Source: Diaminobutyricibacter sp. McL0608 (GTDB lineage Bacteria > Actinomycetota > Actinomycetes > Actinomycetales > Microbacteriaceae). From it: a stretch of DNA of 64,000 nt. Positions 60,117 to 64,000 of this stretch are shown piece by piece. The stretch is taken from contig NZ_CP154826.1 in the NCBI RefSeq assembly GCF_039613825.1, forward strand, positions 1,240,001 through 1,304,000, given 5' to 3'. Below the pieces are notes generated by a model. The model worked only from the letters and a program-made list of their open reading frames with translations, was not told the DNA's origin and ran no database searches. Each line of letters starts with the position of its first letter. The first letter of the stretch is position 1. The position numbers and the translations under genes were made by a program.

Positions 60117-61496
60117 ATGATCGCAACAGAGCAGTTGCTCGAACGGCGCACGATCGCGCGCTACGCCATCGGTTCCCTGGGAACCGGCGGCTTCGCAACG
60201 CTGCCCGGACTCGTCCTCGTCTACTACCTCACGGACACACTCGGGGTGGCTGCGATCGCGGCCGGCCTCGTCGTCACGCTGGCCAAGATCTGGGACGTCA
60301 TCATCGATCCCGTGATCGGCTCGCGCAGTGACCGGCTGCTCGCGCGCAACGGCACGCGGCGGGGGATGATGATCCTCGGAGCCACCACGCTGCCCGTGTT
60401 CTTCATCGTCACGTTCGCGGTGCCCGCCGGTGTCGCGGCCGTGCCCGCCGCCGTGTGGGTGATGATCGCCTTCCTTCTCACCGCGACGTCGTTCAGCCTC
60501 TTCCAGGTGCCGTACATCGCCCTGCCCGCCGAACTCGCGTCCGGCTACGACCAGCGCACGCGACTGCTGACCTGGCGGGTCGTCGTCCTGACTTTCGCGA
60601 TCCTGCTCTTCGGTGCGGGCGGTCCGGCCCTTCGCGCGCTCGGCGGGGCCGACAAGCACGCGGGTTACCTTCTGATGGCGGTCGTCGCGGGCCTCGTCAT
60701 CGGCGGGGGCATGCTGATTTCGAGCTACGTCGCACCCAAGGGCGATCCGTCACCGCTTGCAGCCGAACGCAAGGTGGGCGTTCTCGCCACCATTCGCACC
60801 AACTACTCCCAGGGGATCGGCGCTCTGCGCGAGAGCCAGCCGTTCCGCGCGCTCCTGCTCACGTTCCTGCTCCAGGGCCTCGCGACGGGAGCCATGCTGG
60901 CCGGCGCCAACTACGTCGCCACCTGGGTGTTGCATTCGGAGGACGCCGTCACCTTCCTCTTCGTTGCGCTCATCGGCCCTGCCCTCGTCGTCACGCCGCT
61001 CTGGGCGGTCATTTCACGGCGGATCGGCAAGGAGCGCGGATTCACGGCCGCGAGCATCCTGTTCGGGGTCGCCGCGCTCTCGATGGTGCTACTGATCTGG
61101 GTTCCCGGCAACTGGGTCTACTGTCCCGTCGCGCTCGTCGGCGCGGGCTACGCGGGCATGCAGTCGCTCCCGATGGCGATGCTGCCCGACGTGATCTCGC
61201 ACGACGCGAAGCGAAACGGCCCGGGTCGCGCCGGAACGTTCGGCGGGATGTGGACAGCGGGGGAGACCACCGGGATGGCCCTGGGTGCGACTGTGCTGAC
61301 GGTCGTGCTCGCGCTCACCGGCTATGTCGCACACACCGCGACCGTCACCGCCACGTCGGGAGAGACCCAGCCGGCAAGCGCCGTCATCGGGATCGTGCTC
61401 AGCTTCAGCCTCGTTCCGGCGGCGATCATCGCGATCAGCCTGATTCCGCTGGCGCGCTACCGACTTCGCAAGGAGGACATCGATGGTGCAGTTTGA
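60117..61496 (+). CDS. MFS transporter, GPH (melibiose-symporter-like) family
   Basis: 459 residues, twelve membrane helices. The segment KIWDVIIDPVIGSRSDR after helix 2 matches the cation-site region of MelB-type glycoside-pentoside-hexuronide symporters. It should bring in a sugar or related solute with a cation. TATCAT (60105-60110) ends 6 nt before the ATG, so leaderless. Its last 14 nt overlap the decarboxylase gene, suggesting a shared task. Confidence 0.84.
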   Translation: MIATEQLLERRTIARYAIGSLGTGGFATLPGLVLVYYLTDTLGVAAIAAGLVVTLAKIWDVIIDPVIGSRSDRLLARNGTRRGMMILGATTLPVFFIVTFAVPAGVAAVPAAVWVMIAFLLTATSFSLFQVPYIALPAELASGYDQRTRLLTWRVVVLTFAILLFGAGGPALRALGGADKHAGYLLMAVVAGLVIGGGMLISSYVAPKGDPSPLAAERKVGVLATIRTNYSQGIGALRESQPFRALLLTFLLQGLATGAMLAGANYVATWVLHSEDAVTFLFVALIGPALVVTPLWAVISRRIGKERGFTAASILFGVAALSMVLLIWVPGNWVYCPVALVGAGYAGMQSLPMAMLPDVISHDAKRNGPGRAGTFGGMWTAGETTGMALGATVLTVVLALTGYVAHTATVTATSGETQPASAVIGIVLSFSLVPAAIIAISLIPLARYRLRKEDIDGAV

Positions 61497-62994
61497 TTCC
61501 GCGGAGATCCTGGGGCGTCTCGCGGCACTCCGTGAAGGGGATGCTCCGACGCACGGCGGCCGCGTGCTCTCATACGTCTACGATTCGGGCGTGCCCGAGA
61601 TCGATCTTCTCGCTGCGGACGCCATCCGGATGGTGCAGCCGGTCAACGGCCTCGACCCGACGACCTTCACCTCCGTCGCGGTCATGGAACGCGACCTCAT
61701 CGGGTTCGCCCGCGGTCTCCTCCACGGCGACGACGGTGTCGTCGGGTCGATCACGACGGGTGGGACGGAGTCCTGCCTGCTCGCGGTGAAGACGGCCAGG
61801 GACGCCTGGCGGGCTTCCGGCGGCGTCGGGAGGGCGCGGCTCGTCGCGCCGACGACCGTTCACGCCGCGTTCCAGAAGGCGGCGCACTATTTCGATCTCG
61901 TCCTCGATCTCGTGCCGGTGGAGGTGGAGACCGGATGCGTCGAAGCCGACAGGATCGCCCAGCGCCTGGGTTCCGATGTGGCTCTCGTCGTCGTTTCGGC
62001 GCCGTCGTATCCGTTCGCCTCTCTCGATCCGGTGGCCGACGTAGCCGCCCAGTGCGACGATGTCGGCATCGCGTGCCACGTCGACGCCTGCATCGGCGGT
62101 CTCGTCCTCCCGTTCTGGAGCGGTCCGGACGGCGACCCCGTTCCGTCATGGGACTTCGCCGTTCGCGGCGTGACGAGCATCTCGGCAGACCTGCACAAGT
62201 TCGGGTACGCGCCGAAGGGCGCGAGCGTCCTCCTTCACCGCGACCGGGATCGTCAGCGTCTCCAATACTTCGCGACGACGACCTGGCCCGGTTACCCCGT
62301 GGTCAATCCGACCATCCTGGGTTCGAAGTCGGCCGGCGCGCTCGCCGCGTCGTGGGCCATCGTCGAGGCGCTCGGCACCGAGGGCTTCGGTGAGCTGGCG
62401 CAGTCGTGCCTGCGTGCGACGCGGGCGCTGGTCGATGTCATCGGCGACATCGAAGGGTTGCGGGTCGTCGGCGAACCCGTCGGGCCGCTGCTGGCCGTGG
62501 CGACCGACTATTCCGTTCCCGCGGACGCCCAGGTCGACCCCCATCATTGGGCGGACCAGGCACGAGCCAGGGGCTGGCTGCTGCAGCTCCAGCCCGGCCT
62601 CGTGCAGTCCGACGGGACCCGCCTGCCGCACACGACGCATCTCACCGTGACGCCGGTGACGGAGGAACGGATCGACGAGCTCGAGGCGGCCCTGCGGGGA
62701 TCCGCCGCGCAGGTTCGCGGGGTCCCCGCGGTCGCCGCAGCCGACCTGCTGGCAGCGCTTCCCGCGGAGCTGGTCACGGGCGCGGCGGCAGGAGCAGCAA
62801 CGCTCGACTCGGACGCCGCGCTCCAGGTGCTCAAGCAGATCGGACTCGTCGGAGTCGAGCCCGGCGAGGGCGCGGCGAGTGCGCGTCTGCCCGAACGGAT
62901 GGCGCCTTTCCTGGCGCTGATCGAGGCGTTGCCGCACGAACTCACCGAGCGACTGCTCATCGAACTCCTGGCGCGGATCGTCGAGCCGCGCTGA
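61483..62994 (+). CDS. PLP-dependent decarboxylase/lyase (S1P-lyase/GAD-like)
   Basis: 503 residues. The PLP lysine is in SISADLHKFGYAPKG; GSITTGGTESCLLA binds phosphate and HVDACIGG stacks on PLP. This is the group II decarboxylase family that includes sphingosine-1-phosphate lyase, glutamate and tyrosine decarboxylases. The substrate cannot be assigned. The C-terminal 80 residues ([17 protein letters not shown]...) form an extra helical part. It overlaps the symporter by 14 nt. Confidence 0.85.
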   Translation: MVQFDSAEILGRLAALREGDAPTHGGRVLSYVYDSGVPEIDLLAADAIRMVQPVNGLDPTTFTSVAVMERDLIGFARGLLHGDDGVVGSITTGGTESCLLAVKTARDAWRASGGVGRARLVAPTTVHAAFQKAAHYFDLVLDLVPVEVETGCVEADRIAQRLGSDVALVVVSAPSYPFASLDPVADVAAQCDDVGIACHVDACIGGLVLPFWSGPDGDPVPSWDFAVRGVTSISADLHKFGYAPKGASVLLHRDRDRQRLQYFATTTWPGYPVVNPTILGSKSAGALAASWAIVEALGTEGFGELAQSCLRATRALVDVIGDIEGLRVVGEPVGPLLAVATDYSVPADAQVDPHHWADQARARGWLLQLQPGLVQSDGTRLPHTTHLTVTPVTEERIDELEAALRGSAAQVRGVPAVAAADLLAALPAELVTGAAAGAATLDSDAALQVLKQIGLVGVEPGEGAASARLPERMAPFLALIEALPHELTERLLIELLARIVEPR

Positions 62995-63020
62995 GTCGTC
63001 CAGTCAGCTGATCGGTCGAG

Positions 63021-64000
63021 TCAGCTGAGCGTCACGCCCAGGCGGCGCCCGGCGAGGGAGCGCCCGCGCGTTGCGAGCCGGGCCGCGACCCGGGTGATCG
63101 CCAGCGCGGCCGGATCGTCGGGATCGCTCAGCACGATCGGGAGGCCGGCGTCACCAGCGGACCGCAGAGCGACGCTCAGCGGGATGGACGCGAGGAGCGG
63201 CACGGGTTCGGTCTGCCCGACCGACAGTCGCGCAGCGACGTCCGCGCCGCCGCCGCTGCCGAAGACCTCGAGGATCGTGCCGTCGGGCTGGGCGAGCCCG
63301 GCCATGTTCTCGATCACTCCGATGACCCGCTGGCCGGTCTGGCGGGCCACCGTCCCGCTGCGCTCGGCGACATCTGCCGCAGCGGGCTGGGGTGTGGTCA
63401 CCACGACGACGTCGGCGTGGGAGAGCAACTGGCCGACGGTGATGGCGACATCTCCGGTTCCCGGCGGGAGGTCGAGAAGCAGCACGTCGAGGTCGCCCCA
63501 GTAGACGTCGGTGATGAACTGCTGGATGGTGCGATGGAGCATGGGCCCCCGCCACGCGACCGCCGCGGACGGCGAGTCGACGAACATCCCGATGGAGATG
63601 ACCTTCACGTCGTGCGCCACCGGCGGCAGGATCATGTCGTCGACCCGCGTGGGCCGCGGCGCTGACCCGGACGCGTCGACGAGCCCGAGGATGCCCGGGA
63701 TCGAGAACCCGTACACATCGGCGTCGAGGATGCCGACGGCAAGTCCGCGCTGGGCGAGCGCGACGGCGAGGTTCGCGGTGACCGTCGATTTGCCGACGCC
63801 GCCCTTGCCACTCGTCACGGCATACACCTGGGTGAGTGACTCCGGGCCGAACTGGGGGCGCCGCGCGGCTCGGGAGCCGCGGAGCCGTTCGGTCAGGGCG
63901 GCACGTTCGGCCGGGGTCATCACCGACACGTCCACGGCGACCTCCGTCACACCGGGAACGGAGGCCGTTGCAGCACGCACGTCGCGTTCGATCGTGTCGG
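63021..64000 (-). CDS. mrp: Mrp/NBP35-type Fe-S cluster carrier ATPase (5' end outside window)
   Basis: At least 326 residues; the frame is open to the right edge. The visible start is the end of a MIP18/DUF59 domain (DTIERDVRAATASVPGVTEV). The P-loop ATPase contains SGKGGVGKSTVTANLAVALA, the deviant Walker A of the MinD/Mrp family, and LLLDLPPGTGD. It probably carries Fe-S clusters to target proteins. The usual C-terminal CxxC is not seen. A GTG at 63980 is inside the DUF59 domain and is not the true start. Confidence 0.9.
   Translation of the reverse strand, partial: DTIERDVRAATASVPGVTEVAVDVSVMTPAERAALTERLRGSRAARRPQFGPESLTQVYAVTSGKGGVGKSTVTANLAVALAQRGLAVGILDADVYGFSIPGILGLVDASGSAPRPTRVDDMILPPVAHDVKVISIGMFVDSPSAAVAWRGPMLHRTIQQFITDVYWGDLDVLLLDLPPGTGDVAITVGQLLSHADVVVVTTPQPAAADVAERSGTVARQTGQRVIGVIENMAGLAQPDGTILEVFGSGGGADVAARLSVGQTEPVPLLASIPLSVALRSAGDAGLPIVLSDPDDPAALAITRVAARLATRGRSLAGRRLGVTLS

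Noticed and set aside
1-64000. CRISPR arrays, tRNA and rRNA genes, insertion sequences
   Set aside because: None recognised on either strand by eye; short tRNA genes cannot be fully excluded without a covariance search.

Overview
The window is 64 kb of a GC-rich actinobacterial chromosome. GTG starts are frequent. Many genes look leaderless, with a TANNNT -10 hexamer ending about 6 nt before the start codon. There are Tat and lipoprotein signals, cell-wall-binding type 2 repeats, a DtxR/IdeR iron box, NrtR control of NAD synthesis, and the succinylase branch of lysine/DAP synthesis. GGATGC/GCATCC words recur throughout. Together these suggest the family Microbacteriaceae (inference; no rRNA gene is present to confirm it). 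Nearly all of the window is ordinary core or metabolic sequence, and no prophage, insertion sequence, CRISPR array or tRNA gene was recognised.

Layout. 0-3.4 kb: rmuC start (cut by the window), a DEDDh exonuclease, a methyltransferase, a VOC protein and ychF. 3.4-4.93 kb: the most unusual region. The last codons of ychF (VVEFRFNV-stop) recur three more times downstream, cutting the DNA into three small units. Each unit carries one small AT-richer gene, like a gene-cassette array built on the 3' end of ychF. 5-12 kb: patatin, a NarL-type two-component system, and small enzymes (acetyltransferase, DUF1048, hydrolase, AhpD-like, deaminase). 12.1-20 kb: a ROK-regulated isomalto-oligosaccharide operon (two permeases, binding protein, GH15 and GH31). 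20-22 kb: DUF1801 protein, a nested palindrome, and an MFS drug exporter. 22.1-27.9 kb: nrtR-nadA-nadB-nadC-nifS, de novo NAD synthesis with paired NrtR boxes. 27.9-30.1 kb: a secreted beta-propeller/cell-wall-binding protein.

30.2-35 kb: tandem glycine riboswitch and gcvT-gcvH-gcvP. 35-43.3 kb: CPBP protease, then a peptide-type ABC importer (binding protein, an enlarged permease, a second permease, a fused double ATPase) interrupted by one opposite-strand gene. 43.3-45.9 kb: bipA/typA and a small lipoprotein. 45.9-49.3 kb: efeUOB iron uptake behind an iron box. 49.3-57.5 kb: fdxA, dapC, citrate synthase, penicillin acylase family enzyme, and divergent dapD/dapE sharing one symmetrical -10 element. 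57.4-64 kb: GT-C-like membrane protein, DUF3117, an O-methyltransferase with a probable C-terminal frameshift, tatB, a GPH symporter overlapping a PLP decarboxylase, and Mrp/ApbC (cut by the window).

Several groups work together. NrtR controls nadABC and a cysteine desulfurase that probably supplies the NadA cluster. The glycine riboswitch drives glycine cleavage. DapC, DapD and DapE are three consecutive steps of DAP synthesis. The ROK operon imports and hydrolyses alpha-1,6-glucosides.
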